Assembly: GCF_001696455.1 (NCBI RefSeq)
Contig: NZ_MAUJ01000003.1
Coordinates: forward strand, 386,735 to 450,734
Length of the DNA: 64,000 nucleotides
From: Pseudoalteromonas luteoviolacea
Lineage (GTDB): Bacteria; Pseudomonadota; Gammaproteobacteria; Enterobacterales; Alteromonadaceae
Direction of reading: 5' to 3'
Both the position numbers and the translations under genes were made by a program. The notes under the pieces were generated by a model. The model worked only from the letters and a program-made list of their open reading frames with translations, had not been told where the DNA came from and made no database searches. This document shows, in pieces, positions 46,772-54,926 of this stretch; the first letter of the stretch is position 1; every line of letters starts with the position of its first letter.

Positions 46772-47647
46772 ATGGAATTAGAAATTCGCGACGTATCAAA
46801 AACATATTCAAATGGTGTGCATGCACTGAAAACCGTCAATTTAACCATAGGTAAAGGCATGTTTGGCCTACTTGGTCCAAACGGTGCTGGTAAAAGTAGC
46901 ATTATGCGCACCATTGCCACACTGCAAACGCCGGACCGTGGCGAAATACGCTTTGATGGACAAAACATCTTTGCAAACCCTACTGAGTTTCGTCGCCAAT
47001 TGGGCTACTTGCCTCAAGACTTTGGCGTTTATGCCAATGCCTCTGCAACAGATATGTTGGACTACTTTGCCCGCTTAAAAGGCATAAAAAACACCAAGGA
47101 GCGCAAAAATAGAATTGACGAGCTGTTAGAGCTCGTCAACCTCACAGAGCATTGTCATAAAGCAGTCGATACCTACTCTGGCGGGATGCGCCAGCGCTTT
47201 GGTATTGCACAAGTCCTGCTCACCAATCCAAAAGTCATCATTGTTGACGAACCGACTGCGGGCCTGGACCCTGCCGAGCGCAATCGCTTTTACAGTATTT
47301 TGCATCAACTGACTGACAGCGCCATTGTGATCCTGTCAACGCATATTGTTGGCGATGTGACAAACCTCTGTAGCGATATGGGTATCCTCAACCGAGGCAG
47401 TATACTTGCGCGCGGCAAACCAGATGAACTCGTCGCATCCATTGAGCGACAAATTTGGCACAAGTCGGTATCTCGTGACGAATTGGCCCAACTTAGACTA
47501 TCTCACAAGGTGATTTCAACGCGCATTGTTAAAGGTGACATCCAAGCCACGATTCAAAGTGAGGCCGCACCCGCAGCAAGCTTTACACAGAGTACTCCTG
47601 ATCTTGAAGATTTTTACTTCAGTTACGTCCCAGAGCTTGCGGTTTAA
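46772..47647 (+). CDS. ABC-2-type transporter ATPase
   Basis: A 291-residue ATPase of the CcmA/NatA/DrrA type: Walker A GPNGAGKSS, signature YSGGMRQR, Walker B VIIVDEPTAGLD and switch STHIV. A C-terminal extension (about 215-291) continues past the ATPase fold. It is 23 bp after the FecE-like ATPase and 9 bp before the ABC-2 permease fusion, with which it must pair. Export of a peptide or lipid substrate, or of the siderophore, is possible; the substrate is unknown. Confidence 0.9.
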   Translation: MELEIRDVSKTYSNGVHALKTVNLTIGKGMFGLLGPNGAGKSSIMRTIATLQTPDRGEIRFDGQNIFANPTEFRRQLGYLPQDFGVYANASATDMLDYFARLKGIKNTKERKNRIDELLELVNLTEHCHKAVDTYSGGMRQRFGIAQVLLTNPKVIIVDEPTAGLDPAERNRFYSILHQLTDSAIVILSTHIVGDVTNLCSDMGILNRGSILARGKPDELVASIERQIWHKSVSRDELAQLRLSHKVISTRIVKGDIQATIQSEAAPAASFTQSTPDLEDFYFSYVPELAV

Positions 47648-47656
47648 GGAGCACGC

Positions 47657-50600
47657 ATGTTTTCAACCAGCTTTTTGTTCGAACTTAAATATCGCTTGCG
47701 CTCTGTTGCCACTTGGGGTTGCTTAGTCGCGATGATCATCATGGGATACCGTGAGATGCTTGGCGGTGAATGGGACGCGCTGATGCAAAGCGGCCGAGTT
47801 GCCCGTAATTCACCATATGCTATTTACTATTTGTTTATGTATTACACGTTTTGGGCCGCAACGGTTGGCAGCGCCTTAGTGATCCCAACGCTACTGAGAG
47901 ATCTCAACTCAAAGACTGCGGACTACCTGTATAGCTTTGATATCAAAAGCAAACATTACTTTATTGGCAAGTACTTGGCGTGCTTATGTATTGTATTTTT
48001 GGTGATGAGTTCAGTTGCCATTGCGATGGTGACGCTGCCCACCGTATCGAACCTCTTTGGGCTTTACCCTGCCAGCGATTTTATTGCCACTTCATGGCCA
48101 CATATTATGCATGCGTTGCTGCTGTGGGTGCTCCCCTCATGTATTGTTTATACAGCCATTCCGTTTGCGCTCACCGCGCTGACTGGACGCGCCACACCAG
48201 CGTATGCCTCAATGATGATGGCCGTAGGCATGTTTGTCTTGATCACCGCCTTGTTCGGCGACGGCGCGCCACAGGCTCCTTGGCTACAAATTGTTGACCC
48301 TTTGGGTAAGGTCACCGTCGAAGGGCAGATATTCTACTGGACAGCAGAGCAAAGAGTGACGCAATTTTTGAGCTTAGACGGCGCGCTGCTTTATAATCGT
48401 CTGCTCTATTTGGCTTTGGCTATCTCCCTGTTGGCATTTGCATGGTGGCGATTTGATTTGGCTAAATTTAGGACAAGCAATAGCCAAAGTGCCGTAACCA
48501 AGCCAGTAGCAAATACAAAACAACACACGCACCGTTCAGGGAAGCTGAGCTTGACTCCGCTTACGCTCATTACCAGCGATGCTGTCGCCTATTGGATTAA
48601 GTTCAGCGCCCACGCAGGTTACTTGCAAGCGCGACAAATTATGACCAATAAAGCATTTTACTTTTCGATGCTGACCTTATCGCTGATGCTAATTATTGCG
48701 GGATTAAGCTACCGCTTACCGGGTATTGAAGGCAGTGCAGCAGTCCTGCCAAAAACGCACACGCTCCTTCCGGTGTTAATTTATCCAAGCTTGATCTTCA
48801 CCATGTTGGCGGCCTCGTTCTTTGTCGTAGACCAATGTCACAAAGATCATCAGCTCAATACTGCTCAGCTCGTCGCAGTCTGCCCAGCCCCTGATTGGCA
48901 AGCGCCACTGAGTCATATCGTGTGTGCTGTAATAGTTGCATGCACACTGACGTTGGTTCCAGTTTCTGGTCTGTTGGGCTCACAATTGTTGCAAGGTTTT
49001 ACCGACCCAGATTGGCAAAGTTTACTTCACTTGAGCGGGTTAGTGTTATTGCCGTTAATGCTGGCGTATGTGTTTATTGCCATCATCAGTTACGGGCTGG
49101 TTCAGTCAAAAATTGCCGCACAGGTTATCGCCGTTATGCTGTGTATTTCACCAGCTATTTTCAATGAAACTCACGCAATCGAAAACTTCATGTATTTATG
49201 GGCTTGGCCATCAATAGCACAATTGTCAGAGCTTGCTTCGACTGAGCAGTTTATCGTGAGAGATCTAAATATCATGGTCTATTGGCTCAGTTTTTACTGC
49301 GTCTTGTTAGTACTGATCAGTTGGTTGTGGCCTAGAGGTATGATCGCACCATTTATGGACAGAGTGAGGTCTCTACCGCAAAAGGTCGCGCCGCGCTCAC
49401 TGTCTATTCTTGTACTGGCGAGTTTGGTGTTTACCTATCAGGCATATTCAGTTTATGACGAGATGATTGTAAATGGTCAATTTAAAACTAAAGCACAAGG
49501 GTATGCGCAACAAGCAGATTATGAAAATCGATACCGCCAATACGAGACACAGCCACAACCTAAAGTTCAGCATGCGGACATCACATTATCACTGGCCCCC
49601 AGTGCTCGTGCGCTGAATTACACTGCGCACTTAACACTCACGAATCCTCACCAGCTTGACATTGAACATTTATTTATTAATACCGAAGAATCCGTGTTTA
49701 TTGAGAAAGTCACTGCAGATGGGCATGCTTTAACACCCACAGTTAACGACCCAACACATCAGGTCTCAATATGGCCACTTAATAAACCTCAACAGCCCAG
49801 TCAACAAAGTGCAGTTACACTCTCGGCATCAATGAAGTATCACGGCTATCAAAATGTTGCTACGCAATACCAAGGGAACATCACCAAGGATGCCAGTTAC
49901 ATCAACACTGAACTCTGGCCTGCGATTGGCTTTGAACGCGATAAAATAATCCAAGACAATGCACTGCGAGAGAAATACCAGCTGCCCACTTTGGCAGCGC
50001 GTTATTTCACTCAATCAAAGACGCCTGATGTTTATCAGAGCAATGATGCAGATCTGATGACTTATAAACTTTCAATCGAAGCGCCGATTGATCAAGTTGT
50101 GGTTGCGCCAGGAGAGCTGATTAATCATCAGGTAAGCCAATCACGCCACACTTATATTTACGAGATGGCTATAGCCAGCCACTGGAAACCAGCCATTGCC
50201 AGTGCGCAGTACCAAATGAAACGCGCTACATGGGTTAGTAAACACAACCAAAAAGAAGTCATTATCGAATTGTACTATGTTACTGCCAATCACGCGGTAC
50301 TGGATGCAATGCTGCAAAGTGCTACGCATGCGTTAGAACAAGGTGAAGCTGTTTTTGGCACTTATCCTTACGACAGTTTAAAAATTGCAGCTGTGCCACA
50401 GGGTATGGGGGGGCAAACTGTCAGTGCAAACTTAATCCTAATCCCAGAGATGTCAGCATGGCAACACAACTATCAGCAACCTCCCGAGGTTGATTGGTTA
50501 GGGTACAACTTACACCATTTGGTCGCGCAAGTTTGGTGGCAAACTGTCGCCATCGCCAACACTGAAGGATACCCTTTACTATCACAGGGCGTTCCAACTT

Positions 50601-51271
50601 GGTTTGCTTTAACGAAAGCGAAGCTAAACAGTGAAGCAAAGCAACAACTACTCGCCATCATCACAGATGAGTATTTGCTTGAGCGTACCAAAGAATCAAG
50701 CATTGAGAAAAGCGCATTGACGTTAACTCAGCAGCCTTACGCCGCCAGCAAGTCTCAACTCGCGGTATACGCAGCATCTCAGCTCATCGGTGATACAAAG
50801 TTTCGTCAAGTGATAAAAGCAGTGCTGACCCACTATGAAGACCAACTTGGTCAACAATTTCTCTCTGCGCCGCTGTTTTTTAAGCAATTAATGCGCTCGG
50901 TGCAAAGTCCCAAGCACAAGACGCAACTTCAAGCTTTGTATCAGCAAGTGGTCCTTCACGACTTTACGGTTCGAAACGTTCAAGTTGAGCAGCTTGATGA
51001 CAATTACTTCAGTTTAGTTGCAGAGCTCAAAGCGGTGAGGATCGAGCAAAGTGCAGATGGTGCATCTCGTGTGCCCTATTCTGGCGCAGCCACAATCAAC
51101 TTGCATTTCGAGCCGAGTGATGAAGCCTCCCCCCATGTTCGCGAGGTGTATTTCAATAACGGCAAAGCCGAGTTGAGGATGTTTTTACCAAAGCTCCCAA
51201 ATAAGCTGTTCATTAACGAAAATGGCGCGTTTGTCGATATCGCATACAGCGATAACGTACGACAACTGTAA
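47657..51271 (+). CDS. ABC-2 permease fused to a catalytically degenerate M1 peptidase-like domain
   Basis: A 1204-residue protein. The first ~590 residues hold two six-helix ABC-2 permease sets (about 15-270 and 325-580) separated by a hydrophilic linker. The C-terminal ~590 residues look like an extracytoplasmic M1-family aminopeptidase scaffold. At the site where M1 enzymes carry HExxH-x18-E, this one has HHLVA (about 951) followed by SQG where NEG is expected, so Glu, the second His and the third ligand Glu are all changed. The GxMEN substrate motif is also replaced (GMGGQTVSAN). It should be an inactive peptide-binding domain. AAGGAG precedes the ATG. It is the last gene of the import operon. 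Confidence 0.85.
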   Translation: MFSTSFLFELKYRLRSVATWGCLVAMIIMGYREMLGGEWDALMQSGRVARNSPYAIYYLFMYYTFWAATVGSALVIPTLLRDLNSKTADYLYSFDIKSKHYFIGKYLACLCIVFLVMSSVAIAMVTLPTVSNLFGLYPASDFIATSWPHIMHALLLWVLPSCIVYTAIPFALTALTGRATPAYASMMMAVGMFVLITALFGDGAPQAPWLQIVDPLGKVTVEGQIFYWTAEQRVTQFLSLDGALLYNRLLYLALAISLLAFAWWRFDLAKFRTSNSQSAVTKPVANTKQHTHRSGKLSLTPLTLITSDAVAYWIKFSAHAGYLQARQIMTNKAFYFSMLTLSLMLIIAGLSYRLPGIEGSAAVLPKTHTLLPVLIYPSLIFTMLAASFFVVDQCHKDHQLNTAQLVAVCPAPDWQAPLSHIVCAVIVACTLTLVPVSGLLGSQLLQGFTDPDWQSLLHLSGLVLLPLMLAYVFIAIISYGLVQSKIAAQVIAVMLCISPAIFNETHAIENFMYLWAWPSIAQLSELASTEQFIVRDLNIMVYWLSFYCVLLVLISWLWPRGMIAPFMDRVRSLPQKVAPRSLSILVLASLVFTYQAYSVYDEMIVNGQFKTKAQGYAQQADYENRYRQYETQPQPKVQHADITLSLAPSARALNYTAHLTLTNPHQLDIEHLFINTEESVFIEKVTADGHALTPTVNDPTHQVSIWPLNKPQQPSQQSAVTLSASMKYHGYQNVATQYQGNITKDASYINTELWPAIGFERDKIIQDNALREKYQLPTLAARYFTQSKTPDVYQSNDADLMTYKLSIEAPIDQVVVAPGELINHQVSQSRHTYIYEMAIASHWKPAIASAQYQMKRATWVSKHNQKEVIIELYYVTANHAVLDAMLQSATHALEQGEAVFGTYPYDSLKIAAVPQGMGGQTVSANLILIPEMSAWQHNYQQPPEVDWLGYNLHHLVAQVWWQTVAIANTEGYPLLSQGVPTWFALTKAKLNSEAKQQLLAIITDEYLLERTKESSIEKSALTLTQQPYAASKSQLAVYAASQLIGDTKFRQVIKAVLTHYEDQLGQQFLSAPLFFKQLMRSVQSPKHKTQLQALYQQVVLHDFTVRNVQVEQLDDNYFSLVAELKAVRIEQSADGASRVPYSGAATINLHFEPSDEASPHVREVYFNNGKAELRMFLPKLPNKLFINENGAFVDIAYSDNVRQL

Positions 51272-51283
51272 TCCCCCTTTACA

Positions 51284-51323
51284 AAATGGCTACTGGCAGA
51301 TACGTTTATCGCAGTAGCCATTT
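51284..51323 (+). terminator. Long hairpin after the import operon
   Basis: A perfect 12-bp stem (AAATGGCTACTG / CAGTAGCCATTT) with a 16-nt loop, starting 13 bp after the permease-peptidase stop. The loop is large and the tail only moderately U-rich (TTT in the stem), so it is a likely, not certain, terminator. Confidence 0.6.
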
Positions 51324-51361
51324 CCTTACGACCAACTTCCCCTTAAAAAAACCCGCATAGA

Positions 51362-51391
51362 GGGGGTATTGACCCTTTTCGGGTAGTGACC
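51362..51391 (+). promoter_or_regulatory. Putative AraC-type operator of the TonB receptor gene
   Basis: A direct repeat of GGGTATTGACC (51364-51374) and GGGTAGTGACC (51381-51391), 10 of 11 identical at 17-bp spacing. The second lies in CCCTTTTCGGGTAGTG, matching CCC-N5-GGGTAGTG before the import operon. An AATACCC (51393-51399) adds an inverted copy. It lies about 150-180 bp upstream of the ATG. Confidence 0.6.
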
Positions 51392-51445
51392 AAATACCCT
51401 TACTCACACAATAACGGGCAATAAAAATAGGGCCCGCCATAAGGC

Positions 51446-51489
51446 TGCTGCATACACAGAAACCACAGTAATCAGTTTCTGATGCAGCA
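51446..51489 (+). other. Strong hairpin in the probable 5' leader of the TonB receptor mRNA
   Basis: TGCTGCAT and CAGAAAC pair with GTTTCTG and ATGCAGCA, giving 15 bp of stem with one 3-nt bulge and an 11-nt loop. It lies between the operator and the ribosome-binding site (AGGAG about 10 nt before the ATG). It could stabilise the mRNA, act as an attenuator or be an sRNA target. It is not a recognised riboswitch class. Confidence 0.55.
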
Positions 51490-51542
51490 ATACATAGCGC
51501 CCAACTACTCTACTACTCGTTGTTATTAGGAGCTCACTGAAT

Positions 51543-53690
51543 ATGTCTCGCTACAAGCTGACACCTGCTGCCAATTCTGGTCACTCGCTTTCCACACTCA
51601 GCCGTCACGTATCACGTGCATTGCTTGCACTTAGCTTAGGTGCCACGTCTTCCGTGTATGCTGATGAACAAGCTGCACAGATCGATTTAGAGCGCATTGA
51701 GGTCACCTCTGAAAAGCGCACAGCTAACATCATGGAGGTAGCCTCTAGCGTTACTGCTATTTTCGGTCAAGAGTTGGCGGATTCAGAAGTCTATTCGATT
51801 ACGGAATTGGGCCATGAGATCCCGAGTTTACACGTATACAGTTGGGGCGGCAGAAGAGACAGTAACGTTTTTATTCGAGGCATTGGACCTGGACTATTTA
51901 CCGAGCCAACCATCGGTTTCTACGTTGACGGTGTGAATTACAGTAGCAACAGCATTTTTGATTTAGACCTCGTAGACATCGAACGCGTTGAAGTCTTACG
52001 AGGCCCACAAGGTACACTTTATGGGGGAAATTCGCTTGCAGGTGTGATTAATATAATCACCAAACAACCTGATGAAGTACAAGAGTTCTCGGGCACGTTT
52101 TCGGGAGATAACTTAGGCTCCAAGCGAGTTCGATTAGGCGTCAATACGCCGCTTAATGACGAAAATCTGTTCCTTGGTGTGTCAGTATCCGCGCACAATG
52201 CAGATGGCCACATTGAGAATACATACCTCAACAAAGATTTTGGTGCTCGCGATGATATCAGTGCAAGAACGAAATTACGTTGGGTCGCAACGGATAACCT
52301 CGAAGCCAACTTCGTTGTCGATTATGAGCGTTTTCGCGGCGACTCATACGCGATGGGTCTTATTGAGAAAATCAAAGCAAACCCAGATCAAGTGGAGCAC
52401 GACTTTGAAGGCGTCGATGACCGAGATGCGCTTGGCGCGTCAGTCACGCTTGATTACGCTGGCGAAAACATGGACTTTATCTCAATCACAAGCTGGCGTG
52501 ATTGGGACAACTTCAACACTGCCGACCAAGATACGGGGCACAATGCTGGGTACCAGTTCCACAGTAACTCTACTGAAAAGTTTGATCAGCTCTCCCATGA
52601 AATGCGCTGGAGCTCAAAAAACACTGATGATTATCATTGGCTAGTAGGCGTATACGCGTATCAAGCTAATACCCACAATACAACCAGAAATGATTTAAAT
52701 TTTGCCGCGATGTATCCAGGTAGTGGTCCTATGGTTGACCGCTCAATCACAGTTAAAGACGATCAAGCTTGGGCGGCATTCGGACAAGTTGATTATGCAA
52801 TCACCGAAGACATCACTGTCATTGCAGGTCTGCGTTACCACAAAGAACAACGTGAAGCTGACATTAACATTAACTCTCAATCAACTGGGGTCACAGCTCA
52901 GTATGATGGCGAGAAAAAATTCAGTGAAGTACTGCCAAAGCTAGCGCTTTCATATCAAACAGGCAGCGATGACCTCATTTATGCCTCTTGGAGTAAAGGT
53001 TATCGAGCTGGCGGTTTTGACACCCTGTATCCAAACTTAAGTAAACCAAGCTTTGAGCCTGAATACAGTAATAACTATGAAATCGCCTATAAGGCGTTAG
53101 CACTGGATAACCAACTGAACTTCTCGGTCACGGCATTCTATATATCTTTAGACGATCAGCAAGTTCAGCAGATGTTAGAAAATACGACTGTGATCACCGA
53201 CAATGCAGGTAAAAGCGCCAGTCGTGGTATCGAATTCGAATCTCGCTACCAACCTCACCCTGACTGGACCATTGGCTTCTCAAGTAGCTATGTAGATGCG
53301 ACTTATAGTGAATACGAAAGTTTGAATTTCGCTACGGGCGTGGTGGAGGATTACGCTGATAATCGCCTGCCTAACACGCCAAAGCTCAGTGCAAACTTAT
53401 CAATCAGCAATCGTACTGAGTTAAACAGCGACTACACCCTGTTCACGCAACTAGAAAACATTTACATGGGAGAGCATTACTTCGATGCGGGCAACCGAAT
53501 GAAGCAATCGGCCTATCACCTACTGAACGCAAAAGTGGGCCTTGAGACCGACAATTGGTACGCGCACCTTTGGGTGAAAAATGCACTCGATGAATATTAC
53601 TCAAAAGTTGAATTTAATTTTGGTTTTGGTGTGACTGCTGAAGCGGGTAACCCAAGAACCATCGGCCTCACAGTAGGCACTAATTTCTAA
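51543..53690 (+). CDS. TonB-dependent outer-membrane siderophore receptor
   Basis: A 715-residue receptor. A signal peptide (about 1-40, ending SSVYA-DE) precedes the TonB box region (IEVTSEKR), the plug (about 45-165) with IRGIGPGL, VEVLRGPQGTLYGGNSLAGVINIITKQP, and a 22-strand barrel ending in Phe (TVGTNF), the usual BAM signal. It resembles FyuA/pesticin-type receptors for salicylate-thiazoline siderophores, which fits the neighbouring pathway. It has its own control region and a strong terminator, so it is a single-gene unit. Confidence 0.93.
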   Translation: MSRYKLTPAANSGHSLSTLSRHVSRALLALSLGATSSVYADEQAAQIDLERIEVTSEKRTANIMEVASSVTAIFGQELADSEVYSITELGHEIPSLHVYSWGGRRDSNVFIRGIGPGLFTEPTIGFYVDGVNYSSNSIFDLDLVDIERVEVLRGPQGTLYGGNSLAGVINIITKQPDEVQEFSGTFSGDNLGSKRVRLGVNTPLNDENLFLGVSVSAHNADGHIENTYLNKDFGARDDISARTKLRWVATDNLEANFVVDYERFRGDSYAMGLIEKIKANPDQVEHDFEGVDDRDALGASVTLDYAGENMDFISITSWRDWDNFNTADQDTGHNAGYQFHSNSTEKFDQLSHEMRWSSKNTDDYHWLVGVYAYQANTHNTTRNDLNFAAMYPGSGPMVDRSITVKDDQAWAAFGQVDYAITEDITVIAGLRYHKEQREADININSQSTGVTAQYDGEKKFSEVLPKLALSYQTGSDDLIYASWSKGYRAGGFDTLYPNLSKPSFEPEYSNNYEIAYKALALDNQLNFSVTAFYISLDDQQVQQMLENTTVITDNAGKSASRGIEFESRYQPHPDWTIGFSSSYVDATYSEYESLNFATGVVEDYADNRLPNTPKLSANLSISNRTELNSDYTLFTQLENIYMGEHYFDAGNRMKQSAYHLLNAKVGLETDNWYAHLWVKNALDEYYSKVEFNFGFGVTAEAGNPRTIGLTVGTNF

Positions 53691-53708
53691 ATCGATGAAT
53701 CGTAATCG

Positions 53709-53736
53709 GTGGTGCAACTGTGTTGCGCCACTTTTT
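53709..53736 (+). terminator. Rho-independent terminator after the TonB receptor
   Basis: A 10-bp stem (GTGGTGCAAC / GTTGCGCCAC, one G-U pair) with a 3-nt loop followed by five T residues, 19 bp after the stop. It is a standard intrinsic terminator. Confidence 0.88.
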
Positions 53737-53753
53737 GCGTTACAAAAACACTA

Positions 53754-53769
53754 TATCAATGCGTTGATA
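53754..53769 (+). promoter_or_regulatory. Palindrome upstream of the reductase pair
   Basis: TATCAA-TGCG-TTGATA, a 6-4-6 inverted repeat 21 bp before the start of the first saccharopine-dehydrogenase-like gene. It is a possible operator; no clear -35/-10 pair was identified. Confidence 0.35.
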
Positions 53770-53789
53770 CGCTTAATAAGGGAGTTACC

Positions 53790-54926
53790 ATGCAATCTCA
53801 ATCCGTGTTATTGCTCGGTGGTACTGGTCAAGTAGGCTTAAAAGCAGCAGAATACCTGCTCCAGCATACCGAAGCAACGCTCACATTCGCCTCGCGTAGA
53901 AAAGCCTCATTGCCCAGTGCAATTTTGCAATACCAAGACCGTATAAGCACAGTGCAATTAGACGCCCAAAATACCGACGATCTAAAAGCCCATTTAGCTG
54001 GCATCGATCTGGTCGTCGCGTGCGTCGGTCCATCAGGTATCATCGGTGACCAAATTGTTTTGGCGTGTAAAGCAGCCAATGTACCAATCATAGATGCAGG
54101 CGGCTACGACCCCGTTTATGAGTCGTTGCACGCCCATGAGAGACGCAAAACCAGCGAAGTGCCATTGATTATCAATGTCGGTTTACTGCCAGGTCTCTCT
54201 GGTGTATTCCCCGCCTATCTCATCCAACAAACCAGTGAGGGCAAGCCCATAAAGTCATTGGATGTGCAGTATGTTGGCCGCGATGCATGGAGTTACAACT
54301 CTGCATGGGACATTATTCATGGACTCGGCGACTTTGGTCACGAGCGTGGATTTTGTTATTTAGAAGATAACCAAATTAAATCAGAAAAGTTCTCCAAGGC
54401 AGGCACCAAAGCACACTTTCCTAAGCCCATAGGAACGGCGTCAACCATGCTTATCTATGCTGAGGAAATAGTTCAACTTGCAAATGAAAAAGGCATAAAT
54501 ACAGCGAAGGTGTATGGTGCAAACTTAGGCCCCCGCGCAATGTTTGTTTGCATGGTTGCCAAAATTTTTAAAATGTATAAAAACCCTAAAAGTATCGCTC
54601 GCGCCGCTCGCTGGTTGACAAAAGCTTCCGCCAAAGATATGCGAAAACTGGACCCTGTTTATGGTGTCGATGCGCAAATTGAATGCACTGACGGCAGCAT
54701 ACAACGCGGCCAAATTATTTTAGAAGACACCTACCAAGCCACTGGGTTCATCATTGGCATTACGGCCAAACAATTGCTAAACAAGCAGATCAACAAAGTT
54801 GGCCCCATGATGTTACATGAAGCCGTTGACCCAAGTGACTTTATCCGCGACTTAGAGCTAGCGGGTGTAGTCGCAGGTCTTTCTCTTACAAACGCTGAAA
54901 TAACAGCGAATCCGGAGGCAGCATGA
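53790..54926 (+). CDS. Saccharopine-dehydrogenase-like NAD(P) reductase (short form)
   Basis: A 378-residue protein with an N-terminal Rossmann fold (LLLGGTGQVG, about 7-16; VVACVGPSG at about 72) of the Sacchrp_dh_NADP type and a central catalytic-like region (NVGLLPGLSGVFPAYL). The C-terminal part is less conserved. The ATG at 53790 is chosen because AAGGGAG lies 5 nt upstream; an upstream frame would add 27 atypical residues. It overlaps the next, related gene by ATGA. Inside a thiazoline siderophore cluster that lacks a PchG/YbtU-type thiazolinyl-imine reductase, a role in ring or aldehyde reduction is plausible but unproven. Confidence 0.8.
   Translation: MQSQSVLLLGGTGQVGLKAAEYLLQHTEATLTFASRRKASLPSAILQYQDRISTVQLDAQNTDDLKAHLAGIDLVVACVGPSGIIGDQIVLACKAANVPIIDAGGYDPVYESLHAHERRKTSEVPLIINVGLLPGLSGVFPAYLIQQTSEGKPIKSLDVQYVGRDAWSYNSAWDIIHGLGDFGHERGFCYLEDNQIKSEKFSKAGTKAHFPKPIGTASTMLIYAEEIVQLANEKGINTAKVYGANLGPRAMFVCMVAKIFKMYKNPKSIARAARWLTKASAKDMRKLDPVYGVDAQIECTDGSIQRGQIILEDTYQATGFIIGITAKQLLNKQINKVGPMMLHEAVDPSDFIRDLELAGVVAGLSLTNAEITANPEAA

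Noticed and set aside
52156..52644. 162-codon frame inside the TonB receptor gene
   Set aside because: It is a shadow of the receptor frame, which continues cleanly through the plug and barrel.
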